Source: Halorubrum vacuolatum
GTDB lineage: Archaea > Halobacteriota > Halobacteria > Halobacteriales > Haloferacaceae
Direction of reading: 5' to 3'
DNA: 64,000 bases
Assembly: GCF_900188065.1 (NCBI RefSeq)
Contig: NZ_FZNQ01000003.1
Span: 62,001-126,000, forward strand
Below, piece after piece: positions 24,498 to 33,540 of the stretch. The position numbers were made by a program, and so were the translations under genes. Each line of letters opens with the position of its first letter. The first letter of the stretch is position 1. The notes beneath the pieces are model-generated. The model was not told the DNA's origin, made no database searches, and worked only from the letters and a program-made list of their open reading frames with translations.

Positions 24498-26993
24498 ATG
24501 GATTCACCGGTAGGACCTGTTGAGTGCGAGACACGCCGGTTCAACGTCCCAGAGATGGATTGCCCCTCGTGTGTAGGGAAGGTCACAAATAGCATCGAGA
24601 AACTCGATGGCATCCTCAACATCGATGCGAGACCTACAACTGGAGTACTTGTCGTAGAGTTTCAATCTGACACACTCACCGATGAAGACATCCACGACCG
24701 GATCACTGCTGCCGGATACACCGTGGAAATCGGCGATGAGACGACGAGACTGGCCGTCCCAGCGATGGATTGCCCCTCGTGCGCCCAAAAGGTCGAGAAA
24801 GCGCTTGAAGACGTTGAAGGGATAACAGAAATCGAATCCCAACCAACGACCGGGCAGGTCACCATCACGCACGACGCTACTATCACCCCGGATGAAATCA
24901 TCTCCCACATCGCCTCCGCGGGATACAAAGCAACTACCATCGACGAAGAACGCCGGTTTGGAACACCACGAGAGATTTGGAAAAGTCCGCGAGGGGTAGC
25001 AACCCTCGTTGGCGGAGTCCTCGTGACGGCGGGGATGATATTGAACTTCGCCGTCCCGACTGCCGACCCGTTCCTCTTCGAACTCGTTGGGCGAACGTTC
25101 AACGTATCTCACGTGCTCTTCGTCGTGAGTGCTGCACTCGCCGGAGCACCCATCATTCGTAACGGCTACTACTCGGCACGAAACTGGAGTCTCGATATTC
25201 ACTTCCTGATGACCGCGGGGATCATCGGTTCAGTGCTTACCCACCACGCGTTCGAAGGGGCGATGCTCGCAGTGCTGTTCAGTACTGCAGAGCTACTCGA
25301 ACGGTTCTCGATGGACCGTGCTCGTGGGTCACTTCGAGAACTCATGGAGTTGTCTCCGGATACGGCGACAGTTCGTCGTGACGGGCAAGAAGAGACGATT
25401 CCGGCGAATCAAGTTACTGTTGGAGAGACGGTCATCGTCCGTCCCGGTGAAAAAATTCCACTGGATGGGATCGTCATCGAGGGGACGAGCGCTGTGAATC
25501 AAGCGCCCATCACGGGCGAAAGCGTCCCTGTGGACAAAGCCAAGGGTGAGGAAGTGTACGCTGGGACGATTAACGAGGAGGGGTACCTCGAAATCGAAAT
25601 AACGAGTGAATCATCGGACTCCACGATTGCGCAGATCATTCGGATGGTCGAAGAGGTACAGAGTGAGAAAACCGAACGGGAGCAGTTCGTCAATCGCCTC
25701 GCAAGCGTCTACACCCCTCTTGTCGTCGGGATCGCACTGGTCGTGATGATCGTCCCTCCGCTCGCGTACGGTGCGTCGTGGAACACGTGGTTCCTCCGTG
25801 GCTTGGCGTTGATCGTGATCGCCTGTCCGTGTGCGTTCGTTATTTCCACGCCTGTCAGCGTGGTCTCCGGGATCACCAGTGCCGCCCGGAACGGCGTCCT
25901 AATCAAAACTGGCCGCGATCTCGAAGCTGCAGGTGACACAGACGTCGTCGCGGTCGACAAAACTGGAACGGTGACCACAGGTGAGCTGTCGGTCACTGAT
26001 GTGATCCCCTTCGACGATGTAAGCGAAGAGGAGATCTTGCGATGTGCGAGCTCACTTGAACGCCGAAGCGAGCACCCTATTGCCGAAGCGATCATTGATC
26101 ACGCCGAAACACGCGGTGCCAGTGGTAACGCGATCACAGTCGAGAATTTCGAGGCCCTTACCGGCAAAGGAATTTCTGCTGATCTCGACGGAAACACGCA
26201 CTTTGTGGGTAAACCTAGTTTGTTCACCGACCTCGGTTTCGAACTGGACGAGACCACCACCGCAACTGACGGTGGTCAGCCCGTTAGTCCAACACTCGAT
26301 ACAAGTGTAGATGAGCGCGAGCGCAATTCCGTGAGTGAAACGATTTCTACTTTCGAGGACGAGGGGAAGTCAGTCGTTCTTGTCGGAAGCAAGGACAGGC
26401 TCTACGGTGTTATTGCAATTTCGGATGAGCCACGGGAGAACGCGAATTGGGCGATCTCCAAACTCAAAGAGCAGGGCGTTCACGTTGTCATGCTGACCGG
26501 CGACAACACTGGGACAGCCCGGGCCATTGCAAACGAAGTCGGAATCGAAGCGTACCACGCGGAATTGCTACCCGACGAGAAACTAGAGAAGATTCAGCAG
26601 CTCGAAGCCGAACACGGGCACGTCGCAATGGTGGGTGATGGAATCAACGATGCACCGGCGCTCGCAACCGCGACTGTTGGAATAGCGATGGGGGCGGCTG
26701 GCACCGATACTGCACTCGAAACCGCCGACATCGCGCTGATGAGTGATGATCTCACCCGCCTACCATACCTGCATCATCTCTCTCAGAAGTCGAACAGCGT
26801 TATCCGCCAGAATATCTGGTCGAGCCTCGGCGTCAAGGCTGTGTTGGCTATCGGTGCACCCTTTGGCGTTGTAACGGTCATTCACGCGGTCGTGGTCGGT
26901 GACATGGGAATGAGTCTGGGCGTGACAGGGAACGCGATGCGGCTATCGAAGGTCAAACCGGACTCGCCGAATACCAGCGAAGAAGATTCATAG
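24498..26993 (+). CDS. Heavy-metal translocating P-type ATPase, Zn/Cd/Pb type (P1B-2)
   Basis: The 831-residue efflux pump has two N-terminal HMA domains with MDCPSC (C22/C25 and C92/C95), eight TM helices, TGES (actuator), the TM metal site CPC (C443/C445) in IACPCAFVISTPVSVVSG, phosphorylation motif DKTGT (D487), SEHPIAEAI (nucleotide site), and MLTGDN and VGDGINDAPAL. MDCPSC and the TM8 segment GDMGMSLGVTGNAMRL (Asp and Asn) match the Zn/Cd/Pb subgroup rather than Cu pumps. It is last in the cassette, co-directional with the regulator. Confidence 0.92.
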   Translation: MDSPVGPVECETRRFNVPEMDCPSCVGKVTNSIEKLDGILNIDARPTTGVLVVEFQSDTLTDEDIHDRITAAGYTVEIGDETTRLAVPAMDCPSCAQKVEKALEDVEGITEIESQPTTGQVTITHDATITPDEIISHIASAGYKATTIDEERRFGTPREIWKSPRGVATLVGGVLVTAGMILNFAVPTADPFLFELVGRTFNVSHVLFVVSAALAGAPIIRNGYYSARNWSLDIHFLMTAGIIGSVLTHHAFEGAMLAVLFSTAELLERFSMDRARGSLRELMELSPDTATVRRDGQEETIPANQVTVGETVIVRPGEKIPLDGIVIEGTSAVNQAPITGESVPVDKAKGEEVYAGTINEEGYLEIEITSESSDSTIAQIIRMVEEVQSEKTEREQFVNRLASVYTPLVVGIALVVMIVPPLAYGASWNTWFLRGLALIVIACPCAFVISTPVSVVSGITSAARNGVLIKTGRDLEAAGDTDVVAVDKTGTVTTGELSVTDVIPFDDVSEEEILRCASSLERRSEHPIAEAIIDHAETRGASGNAITVENFEALTGKGISADLDGNTHFVGKPSLFTDLGFELDETTTATDGGQPVSPTLDTSVDERERNSVSETISTFEDEGKSVVLVGSKDRLYGVIAISDEPRENANWAISKLKEQGVHVVMLTGDNTGTARAIANEVGIEAYHAELLPDEKLEKIQQLEAEHGHVAMVGDGINDAPALATATVGIAMGAAGTDTALETADIALMSDDLTRLPYLHHLSQKSNSVIRQNIWSSLGVKAVLAIGAPFGVVTVIHAVVVGDMGMSLGVTGNAMRLSKVKPDSPNTSEEDS

Positions 26994-27030
26994 CAAGGGT
27001 AGCTCTCAACAGTTCCGTGACAGGAAAAGT

Positions 27031-27057
27031 TGTTCTGGATTCACTAGATCCAGAACA
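27031..27057 (+). terminator. Hairpin after the metal ATPase gene
   Basis: TGTTCTGGAT (27031-27040) and ATCCAGAACA (27048-27057) form a perfect 10-bp stem with a 7-nt loop, 38 bp after the ATPase stop. No long T tract follows, so it may be a mRNA 3' end stabiliser rather than a strict terminator. Confidence 0.5.
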
Positions 27058-27135
27058 CCAATCGTTGTTGCTCACTTCTTCTCACCTCATCTACCCCATA
27101 CCCGATGCCAACTAGTACGGGTTTGCTGAATACAG

Positions 27136-27194
27136 CCCTCTATATTCACCACGACAGGAGAAACCTATCAGCACTTGAGGATTTCAACAGAGCC
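27136..27194. repeat. Right terminal inverted repeat of the cassette
   Basis: Ends GAGGATTTCAACAGAGCC at 27194. Together with the adjoining TGCTGAATACAG (27124-27135) it is the fuller of the two IS-like ends. Confidence 0.75.
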
Positions 27195-27202
27195 GTTCCT
27201 CC
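27195..27202. repeat. Right copy of 8-bp target-site duplication (GTTCCTCC)
   Basis: Identical to 23290-23297 and directly abutting the right inverted repeat. Confidence 0.8.
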
Positions 27203-27234
27203 CGAATTGTAAATATACTTCGAGCGGATGCCGC

Positions 27235-28605
27235 TCAGTACTTCGGGTCCGCGCCGGTCGTCTCGTAGATCCGATCCATGATCGAATCGCGTTCGGCCGT
27301 CCAGTTGGCCATCGCGGCGGGGCTCGTCGGGTAGCCCTCGTAGTGGGCGAGCAGCTCGTCGGCGAGCGTCTTCGTCCGGTAGAAATCACGGATGGTCCGC
27401 CAGTAGCCGAAGCTGCTGATCGCACACTTCACCTTCAAACTGAACGACATCGACGTCGATCCCTCATACAGCGCCTCCGCGAGCTTCTCGCCCGGAAGCG
27501 CCGCGAGCAACCCCATCAGGTCGTCGACGTCGACTGCCGTCGAGAGGACGTTATAGACGTCGAGCCCGGCGTAGCGGCCGCCGAAGTGATCCATCACGCG
27601 CTCGTTGTACCGCCAGAGGTTCTCCTCGGAGACGTCGCCGTCGCTTACCGCTTTTATCGCCTGCTCGCCGGCATACTTGCCGGCGTAGGCGGCGCCCGCG
27701 ATGCCGCCGCCGGTCGTCGGGTTGACGTGGCCCGCGGCGTCGCCGACGGCCATGTAGCCGGGCGCGACCGCGGAGTCGTAGGGCCGTCTGGTCGGGAGCG
27801 CCGCGCCGAGTTTGTCGCGGACCTCCGCGCCCGCGAACTCCGGCCGGTTTCGGAGGTCGCGTTTGAGCGACTCGACGAGCTTCATCGGCTCCTCGTTCAT
27901 CTGGAAGCCGAGCCCGGCGTTGATCTCCGTGCTGGTTCGCGGGAAGTACCAGAGGTAGCCGGCGGCCCGTTCCGTCGGTTTGAACACGAGCGCGTCGTCC
28001 CACTCGACGGGCTCCGGGACGTCGACGATCTCGCGGTAGGCCGAACAGAACTGCGAGTAGCGGACGTTGGTGTCGAAGGTCGTCCCCTCGAAGTCGGCTT
28101 TGTCCTGTAACAGCGAGAGCGAGCCCGCCCCGTCGATCACGATGTCGGCCTTGTATCGTCGAGGTTCGCCGCGGCGGGAGGCTTTGAGCCCGGTCACTCG
28201 CCCGTCGTCGTCCTGAATCACGTCGTTGATCACCGTGTCGTAGTGAAACGCCACGCCGGCGTCCTCGGCTCCCGCGATGATCTGCCGGCCGTACTTCCAT
28301 CGGTCGATGACGGCGAGTTCGCCGGGGACCGGAATTTCGAGCACCGTGTCCTCTTTGGGGATCTCGAAGCGGCCGTGGTCGACGTCGGTGTTGGTGAACG
28401 CGGGTTCGAGCCGCGATTTCGGGATCGCCTCCGGGAACGCGTCCGCCCCCTTCAGCGCGTCCCCACAGGCGATGTGGCCGGCCTCCTCGGCGTCCTTGCG
28501 TTCGACGACGACGACGTCGAGGCCCTCCCGGGCGATCGTCGCGGCCGCATAACAGCCGGCGGTTCCCGCGCCGGCGACGACGACGTCGTACTCGTGACTG
28601 CTCAT
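27235..28605 (-). CDS. Geranylgeranyl reductase family flavoprotein (archaeal lipid saturation)
   Basis: The 456-residue FAD enzyme has the dinucleotide fold YDVVVAGAGTAGCYAAATIARE and VVVVERK, the family block GHIACGDALKG, and PGYMAVGDAAGHVNPTTGGGIAGA (FAD ribityl site). It likely reduces the geranylgeranyl chains of unsaturated archaetidic precursors to phytanyl chains, or acts on a related prenyl substrate. It is divergent from the ferredoxin gene, a possible electron donor; that pairing is inference from proximity. Confidence 0.88.
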   Translation of the reverse strand: MSSHEYDVVVAGAGTAGCYAAATIAREGLDVVVVERKDAEEAGHIACGDALKGADAFPEAIPKSRLEPAFTNTDVDHGRFEIPKEDTVLEIPVPGELAVIDRWKYGRQIIAGAEDAGVAFHYDTVINDVIQDDDGRVTGLKASRRGEPRRYKADIVIDGAGSLSLLQDKADFEGTTFDTNVRYSQFCSAYREIVDVPEPVEWDDALVFKPTERAAGYLWYFPRTSTEINAGLGFQMNEEPMKLVESLKRDLRNRPEFAGAEVRDKLGAALPTRRPYDSAVAPGYMAVGDAAGHVNPTTGGGIAGAAYAGKYAGEQAIKAVSDGDVSEENLWRYNERVMDHFGGRYAGLDVYNVLSTAVDVDDLMGLLAALPGEKLAEALYEGSTSMSFSLKVKCAISSFGYWRTIRDFYRTKTLADELLAHYEGYPTSPAAMANWTAERDSIMDRIYETTGADPKY

Positions 28606-28761
28606 GTCCCTTCGGTTGCTACCCCGCGGGAAAACTCTTTACTCCCGTTTTCGTTCCCTCCGAGGCGACGAATGCGGGCTCGGTTCGTCTCTTTTAGTAC
28701 GGCGTCGATGGTGGGTCTGGATCGGACGGGCGACGAATATCCGTCCATCCCTAACGAGGTA

Positions 28762-28783
28762 GGGACGGCTTCCTTGCCGTCCC
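28762..28783 (+). promoter_or_regulatory. Leader hairpin before the ferredoxin gene
   Basis: GGGACGGC (28762-28769) and GCCGTCCC (28776-28783) form a perfect 8-bp G+C stem with loop TTCCTT, 17 bp before ATG 28801. If transcribed it would sit where translation initiates. Confidence 0.45.
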
Positions 28784-28800
28784 CGGCGGAATGTTCGCCC

Positions 28801-29586
28801 ATGACGGGACTCGAACACACTGACGTCGATCGGCTCCACGAGTGGCTCGAAGCAGTCGAGGGGAAGGAGGCGACGATGGCGCTCACCGCCGCGGTCGCCG
28901 TCGACCGGGGGGAGACGGTCGAATCGATCGCCGACTGGCAGGGTCGCGAGCCCGAGGCGGTTCGCGCGGATCTGGACGCGATCGACTCCCCGAGCCTCGT
29001 CTCCGCGATCGCCGTCCTGGAAGGGGTCGACATCGACGGGATCGCCGAGCTGTCGAGCCTCTCATCTGACACCGTTCGCGACTGGTTCGACTCGCTCTCG
29101 GACCGTCCGGTCCCGGAGGCGGCCGACGTCATCTCGCGGTATGCGGGGAGTGCCGCCCGCCCGCTCGTGACGAACGAGCCGTCGACGGTGTATCACCTCT
29201 CTTATGACGTGCTCCGGGAACGGGACTGGTCGATCGAGGACCCGGACCTCTTCGAGAAGGCGGCCGCCGCCGATCTCGAACTGCCGGAATTCGGGCGGTT
29301 CCTCGTCCAACCCGACGAGTCGATCCTCGAAGCCGCGGAGCGCGGCGGCCGCGACTGGCCCTACGCCTGCCGTGCCGGGGCCTGTTCGAACTGTGCGGTG
29401 ATCGTGGTCGACGGCGACGTCGCGATGCCGAGCCAGTCGATACTTTCGGACGACCAGATCCGCACGGCGAACGCCCGACTCTCCTGTGTCGGCGTCCCGG
29501 TCACCGAGGAGGTCTCCATCGTCACCGGCGTCGGCGACTTGGCGGACTTCGCGGACCTCCGGCTGCCCTCGCCGACCGACGCCTGA
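28801..29586 (+). CDS. 2Fe-2S ferredoxin domain fused to a helical (HTH-like) N-terminal region
   Basis: In this 261-residue protein, residues about 155-250 form a plant-type ferredoxin: ILEAAERGGRDWPYACRAGACSNCAVIVV gives Cys spaced C-x4-C-x2-C, and LSCVG provides the fourth ligand. The first 150 residues are acidic helices (EATMALTAAVAVDRGETVESIADWQGREPEAV, then ISSLSSDTVRDWF-like repeats) that look like HTH units, probably halophilic or DNA-binding-like. ATG 28801 follows the leader hairpin. It may donate electrons to the divergent flavoprotein. Confidence 0.85.
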   Translation: MTGLEHTDVDRLHEWLEAVEGKEATMALTAAVAVDRGETVESIADWQGREPEAVRADLDAIDSPSLVSAIAVLEGVDIDGIAELSSLSSDTVRDWFDSLSDRPVPEAADVISRYAGSAARPLVTNEPSTVYHLSYDVLRERDWSIEDPDLFEKAAAADLELPEFGRFLVQPDESILEAAERGGRDWPYACRAGACSNCAVIVVDGDVAMPSQSILSDDQIRTANARLSCVGVPVTEEVSIVTGVGDLADFADLRLPSPTDA

Positions 29587-29665
29587 GGGGGCGCCGTTCC
29601 ATCGATGAACGGACGCCGCTGAACAACCGCAAATCTGATGTGTGTCGGCTCAACCACGTCTATAC

Positions 29666-30715
29666 ATGGATAGACGGACGTTTTTGGCGGCTGCAGGAAC
29701 GGGAAGCCTCATCGCAACGGCGGGTTGTGCCGGCGACGACGATGACGGCGACGACTCGCTGAGCGTCGGCATGATCTACTCGACCGGCGGGCTCGGCGAC
29801 GAGTCGTTCAACGACATGGCCCACCAGGGGATACAGGAGGCCGAATCGGACTTCGGCATCTCGTTTCAAAACGCCGAGCCGGACGCCCCGGCGGACATGG
29901 ACGAGATGCAGCGACAGTTCGCGGGCGACGACAACATCGACGCGGTCGTCTGTATCGGGTTCGATCACGAGGCGGATCTGGAGGCGAACGCCGCGGAGTT
30001 CGCCGACACGAGCTTCGTCCTCGTCGACGCCGTTGTCGAGGCCGACAACGTCGCGAACTACCTCTTCCGTGAACACGAAGGCTCGTTCCAGGTCGGTTAC
30101 TTGGCGGGCCTGTTGACCGGGATGGAGTACGGCCACGGTGGCGGTGCAACCGATCCCGATGAGTCGACCGTCGGATTCGTCGGCGGCGAGGAAATCGCGT
30201 TGATCGAACGGTTCGAGGCGGGCTACATCGCGGGGGCACAGCACGCCGACGCCGATATCGAGACACCCTCGTCGTACGCCGGAAGTTGGAACGACCCGAC
30301 GACCGGACAGGAGATCGCCAGCAGCATGTACGACGACGGGGCCGACGTCGTTTATCACGCCGCCGGCGGCACGGGCGGCGGCGTCTTCGAGGCCGCCCAA
30401 TCGGCCGGCCGGTACGCGATCGGCGTCGACGACGATCAGTCACGCAGCGCCGCCGCGTTCAGCGACGTGATCGTCGCGAGTATGATCAAACGCGTCGACA
30501 CGGCGGTGTATGAGTCGGTGGAAGCCATCGTCAATGACGAGTTCGAGGGCGGCCAGATCAACGACCTCGGCCTCGAAGAGGACGGCGTCGGCGCGATAAT
30601 CGGGCAGGACTTCGAGGACGACCTCCCCGCGGAGATCGTCGACGAGCTCGAGGCGTCACGGCAGGCGATCATCGACGGCGACATCGACGTCCCGGACACG
30701 CTCGACGACCTCTAA
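29666..30715 (+). CDS. BMP-family nucleoside ABC transporter substrate-binding lipoprotein
   Basis: The 349-residue protein has a Tat lipoprotein signal (MDRRTFLAAAGTGSLIATAGC). The BMP/PnrA fold shows SVGMIYSTGGLGDESFNDMAHQGI, VGYLAGLL, STVGFVGGEEIALIERFEAGYIAGA and VVYHAAGGTGGGVFEAA, with YAIGVDDDQS as the ligand region. BMP proteins bind nucleosides. It is the first gene of a four-gene operon with an ATPase and two permeases; the next gene starts 7 bp after its stop. Confidence 0.93.
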   Translation: MDRRTFLAAAGTGSLIATAGCAGDDDDGDDSLSVGMIYSTGGLGDESFNDMAHQGIQEAESDFGISFQNAEPDAPADMDEMQRQFAGDDNIDAVVCIGFDHEADLEANAAEFADTSFVLVDAVVEADNVANYLFREHEGSFQVGYLAGLLTGMEYGHGGGATDPDESTVGFVGGEEIALIERFEAGYIAGAQHADADIETPSSYAGSWNDPTTGQEIASSMYDDGADVVYHAAGGTGGGVFEAAQSAGRYAIGVDDDQSRSAAAFSDVIVASMIKRVDTAVYESVEAIVNDEFEGGQINDLGLEEDGVGAIIGQDFEDDLPAEIVDELEASRQAIIDGDIDVPDTLDDL

Positions 30716-30721
30716 CCTTCG

Positions 30722-32353
30722 ATGGGGGAGAGCACCGATCCGGGCGACCCCGAACGCCACGCCCCGGCCACGAGGGACGTTGCGGCTCGCAACGGCGGCG
30801 CGCCGGCGGTCCGACTCGAGGGTGTCACCAAGCGGTTCCCGGGCGTCGTAGCGAACGACGACGTCGACTTCTCCGTGGATCGGGGGACGATCCACGCGTT
30901 GATCGGCGAGAACGGCGCGGGAAAGACGACGCTGATGAACGTCCTCTATGGGCTCTATGAACCGACGGAGGGGACGATCCGGATCGGCGGCGAACCCATG
31001 TCCTTCGAGGATCCGGGGGATGCGATGGACGCCGGGATCGGGATGATCCATCAACACTTCATGCTCGTCGACACGATGACCGTCGCCGAAAACGTCGTGC
31101 TCGGGAACGAACCGACGCGGTTCGGCGGGCTGTTGACCGACGAACGGACGGCGGTCGAGGAGACCCGACGGCTGGCCGAACGGTACGGGTTCGACATCGA
31201 TCCGACCGAACGGATCGAAGAGATAAGCGTCGGCGAACAACAGCGCGTCGAGATCTTAAAAACGCTGTACCGCGGGGCGGAGATCCTGATCTTGGACGAG
31301 CCGACAGCGGTGTTGACCCCGCAGGAGGTCGATGCGCTGTACGAGATCTTAACGGAGCTGATCGACCAGGGAAAGACGATCATCTTCATCACCCACAAGC
31401 TGGGTGAAGCCTTACACGCCGCCGACGAGATCAGCGTCCTCAGGGACGGGAAACTCGTCGGGACGGTCCCTGCAGCCGAGGCGACCCGCGAGGACCTCGC
31501 ACGGATGATGGTCGGCAAGGACGTGCTCCTCGAGATCGAAAAGCCCGCCGCCGACCGTGGCTCCACGGTCCTGCAGGTGTCGGATATGGTCGTCGATGAC
31601 GACCGTGGCATCCCTGCCGTCGAGGGCGTCTCCTTCGACGTACACGCCGGGGAGATATTCGGGATCGCGGGCGTCGATGGGAACGGCCAGTCGGAGCTGA
31701 TCGAGGCGATAACCGGGCTTCGGTCACCGGAGTCGGGAACGGTGGCGTTCGAGGGGGCGGATATGACCGACCTTCCGCGACGGAAACGGATCGAGGCGGG
31801 GATGGCGTACGTCGCCGAGGATCGCCAGAAGCGGAGCCTCGTGATGGCGTACGACCTCCGTCGAAACGGCGTCCTCGGCTGTCAGCGGCTGCCGACGTTC
31901 GGTGAGGGATTGTGGATCGACTGGGACCGGATCGACGGCTACGTCGATACCGTCATCGAGGAATATGATGTCCGTCCCCCGGATCCGGGCGCGACGGCCC
32001 ACTCGCTGTCCGGGGGCAATCAACAGAAGTTCATCGTCGGTCGGGAGTTCGAACGCGATCCCTCGCTGGTCATCGCCGCACAGCCGACCCGCGGGGTCGA
32101 CATCGGCAGCATCGAGTTCATTCACGAACGGCTCCTCGAGTTGCGCTCCGACGGCAAAGCCACCCTGCTCGTCTCCTCGAAGCTCGATGAGGTTACCCAG
32201 CTGTCGGACCGTCTCGGCGTCATCCACGACGGCCAACTCGTCGCCGTGGTGCGCCCCGAGGACGTCACCGACGAGGACCTGGGGCTCCTGATGGCGGGTG
32301 AACGACCGACCGGCCTCGACGTCGAGTCGGCACGCGTACGGACGGAGCCATGA
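30722..32353 (+). CDS. Nucleoside ABC transporter double ATPase (two NBDs)
   Basis: The 543-residue protein carries two ATPase domains. The first has Walker A GENGAGKTT, ISVGEQQRVEILKTLYRG (signature) and ILILDEPTAVLTPQE. The second has GVDGNGQSELIEAI (degenerate Walker A), LSGGNQQKFIVGREF and LVIAAQPTRGVD. This RbsA/NupO-like arrangement, with a degenerate second site, is typical of BMP-linked transporters. Its stop overlaps the start of the first permease (4 nt). Confidence 0.93.
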   Translation: MGESTDPGDPERHAPATRDVAARNGGAPAVRLEGVTKRFPGVVANDDVDFSVDRGTIHALIGENGAGKTTLMNVLYGLYEPTEGTIRIGGEPMSFEDPGDAMDAGIGMIHQHFMLVDTMTVAENVVLGNEPTRFGGLLTDERTAVEETRRLAERYGFDIDPTERIEEISVGEQQRVEILKTLYRGAEILILDEPTAVLTPQEVDALYEILTELIDQGKTIIFITHKLGEALHAADEISVLRDGKLVGTVPAAEATREDLARMMVGKDVLLEIEKPAADRGSTVLQVSDMVVDDDRGIPAVEGVSFDVHAGEIFGIAGVDGNGQSELIEAITGLRSPESGTVAFEGADMTDLPRRKRIEAGMAYVAEDRQKRSLVMAYDLRRNGVLGCQRLPTFGEGLWIDWDRIDGYVDTVIEEYDVRPPDPGATAHSLSGGNQQKFIVGREFERDPSLVIAAQPTRGVDIGSIEFIHERLLELRSDGKATLLVSSKLDEVTQLSDRLGVIHDGQLVAVVRPEDVTDEDLGLLMAGERPTGLDVESARVRTEP

Positions 32354-33540
32354 GTGCCGGACGCGATCGCGTCGAGGCGACCCTCGATCGGCTGGTGGAT
32401 GCCTCGGTACTCGAACGGCTCCAGATCAGCCTCGCGGCGCTCGTCTTTGCCATCATCGTCGGGGCCGTCCTCGTTTTCGTCTCCGGGCTGATCGTCGACT
32501 GCCCGGATCCGTTCCTTTCTCTTCCGGGCGTCGGTGGCGCCTGTTACAATCCGTTTGAGGTCTATTGGACGATGATCACCGGTTCATTCGGGTCGCTTAC
32601 CGCACTGGGGCGGACGCTCCAAGAGACGACGCTGTTGTTGTTTACCGGACTCTCGGTCGCCGTGGCGTTCCGTGCGGGGCTGTTCAACATCGGGACACAG
32701 GGTCAGATGATCCTCGGCGCGCTCGGCGCGGCGCTGACCGCCCTCTGGTTGGGCGAGTTGGTTCCGGAAAGCCTGCTCGGCGCGCTCATCGTCATCCCGG
32801 CCGGCGTCGTCGTCGGCGCGGTTATCGGCGGGCTGTGGGGGATGCTCCCCGGGCTGATGAAGGCCTACGCCGACGCCCACGAGGTGATCACGACGATCAT
32901 GTTGAACTTCATCGCGATGGGGATCGCGTTCTGGCTCGTCCAGAACCACGTCGGAAACCTCGAGTCCGACTCTGTCTTGACGCACACGATTCCGGACGTC
33001 GCCCAACTCTCCCCGACGATCGGGGGAACGCGATTCTCCCTGTGGGCGCTCCTCGCCGCGCTCGCGGCCGCGATCGGCATCTACGTCCTCTATGACCGGA
33101 CGATACTGGGCTACGAACTCCGGACGAGTGGGCTCCAGGAGGCGGCGGCGGAGTACGGCGGCGTCAACGCCAAACGGAACATCGTCACGAGCATGACCCT
33201 CTCTGGGGCGCTCGGGGGGATCGCCGGTTCGATCTACGTACTGATGGTCCAGTATCGCTGGCAGGACGGGATCCCCCCGCTTGGGTTCGACGGGATCGCC
33301 GTCTCGATCCTCGCCGGAAACAACCCGATCGGCGTGATCCCCGCCGCGGTGCTGTTCGGAGCGATGCAAAGCGGCAGCGTCGCGCTCAACCTCACGCTCG
33401 GCGTCCCGCCGGAGCTCGTCGAGGTGCTTCGGGGACTCATCATCCTCTTCATCGCGATGCCGGAGTTCTTCCGGATGATCGGTAAACGATACGGCTACGG
33501 CAGCGACCCGCTCGCGACCGACGGGGGGGAGAACGTATGA
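32350..33540 (+). CDS. Nucleoside ABC transporter permease 1
   Basis: The 396-residue membrane protein of the BPD_transp_2 family has about ten TM segments. The coupling loop around AYADAHEVITTIMLNFIAMGIAFWLV and the FNIGTQGQMILGALGAALTALW signature are typical of NupP-like permeases. It overlaps the genes on both sides by 4 nt (ATGA), so the whole operon is translationally coupled. Confidence 0.92.
   Translation: MSAGRDRVEATLDRLVDASVLERLQISLAALVFAIIVGAVLVFVSGLIVDCPDPFLSLPGVGGACYNPFEVYWTMITGSFGSLTALGRTLQETTLLLFTGLSVAVAFRAGLFNIGTQGQMILGALGAALTALWLGELVPESLLGALIVIPAGVVVGAVIGGLWGMLPGLMKAYADAHEVITTIMLNFIAMGIAFWLVQNHVGNLESDSVLTHTIPDVAQLSPTIGGTRFSLWALLAALAAAIGIYVLYDRTILGYELRTSGLQEAAAEYGGVNAKRNIVTSMTLSGALGGIAGSIYVLMVQYRWQDGIPPLGFDGIAVSILAGNNPIGVIPAAVLFGAMQSGSVALNLTLGVPPELVEVLRGLIILFIAMPEFFRMIGKRYGYGSDPLATDGGENV

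Larger units (their letters stand above)
23298..27194. mobile_element. 3.9-kb mobile insertion cassette carrying a metal regulator and P1B ATPase
   Basis: The left end GGCTTCGTTGAAATCCTC and the reverse complement of the right end GGCTCTGTTGAAATCCTC match at 16 of 18 positions. Similarity extends inwards: both ends go on through CTGATA and CGTG-x-TGAATA-x-AG-(AG)-GGC, about 52 bp on the left and 59 bp on the right. A perfect 8-bp direct duplication flanks the whole. The interior is visibly poorer in G+C and uses more A/T-ending codons than the neighbours. There is no transposase; the cargo is a transcription regulator and a heavy-metal ATPase. The ends look like those of an IS (8-bp duplications are known for the ISH1 group of IS5 and some other families), so mobilisation in trans is likely. 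Confidence 0.8.
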
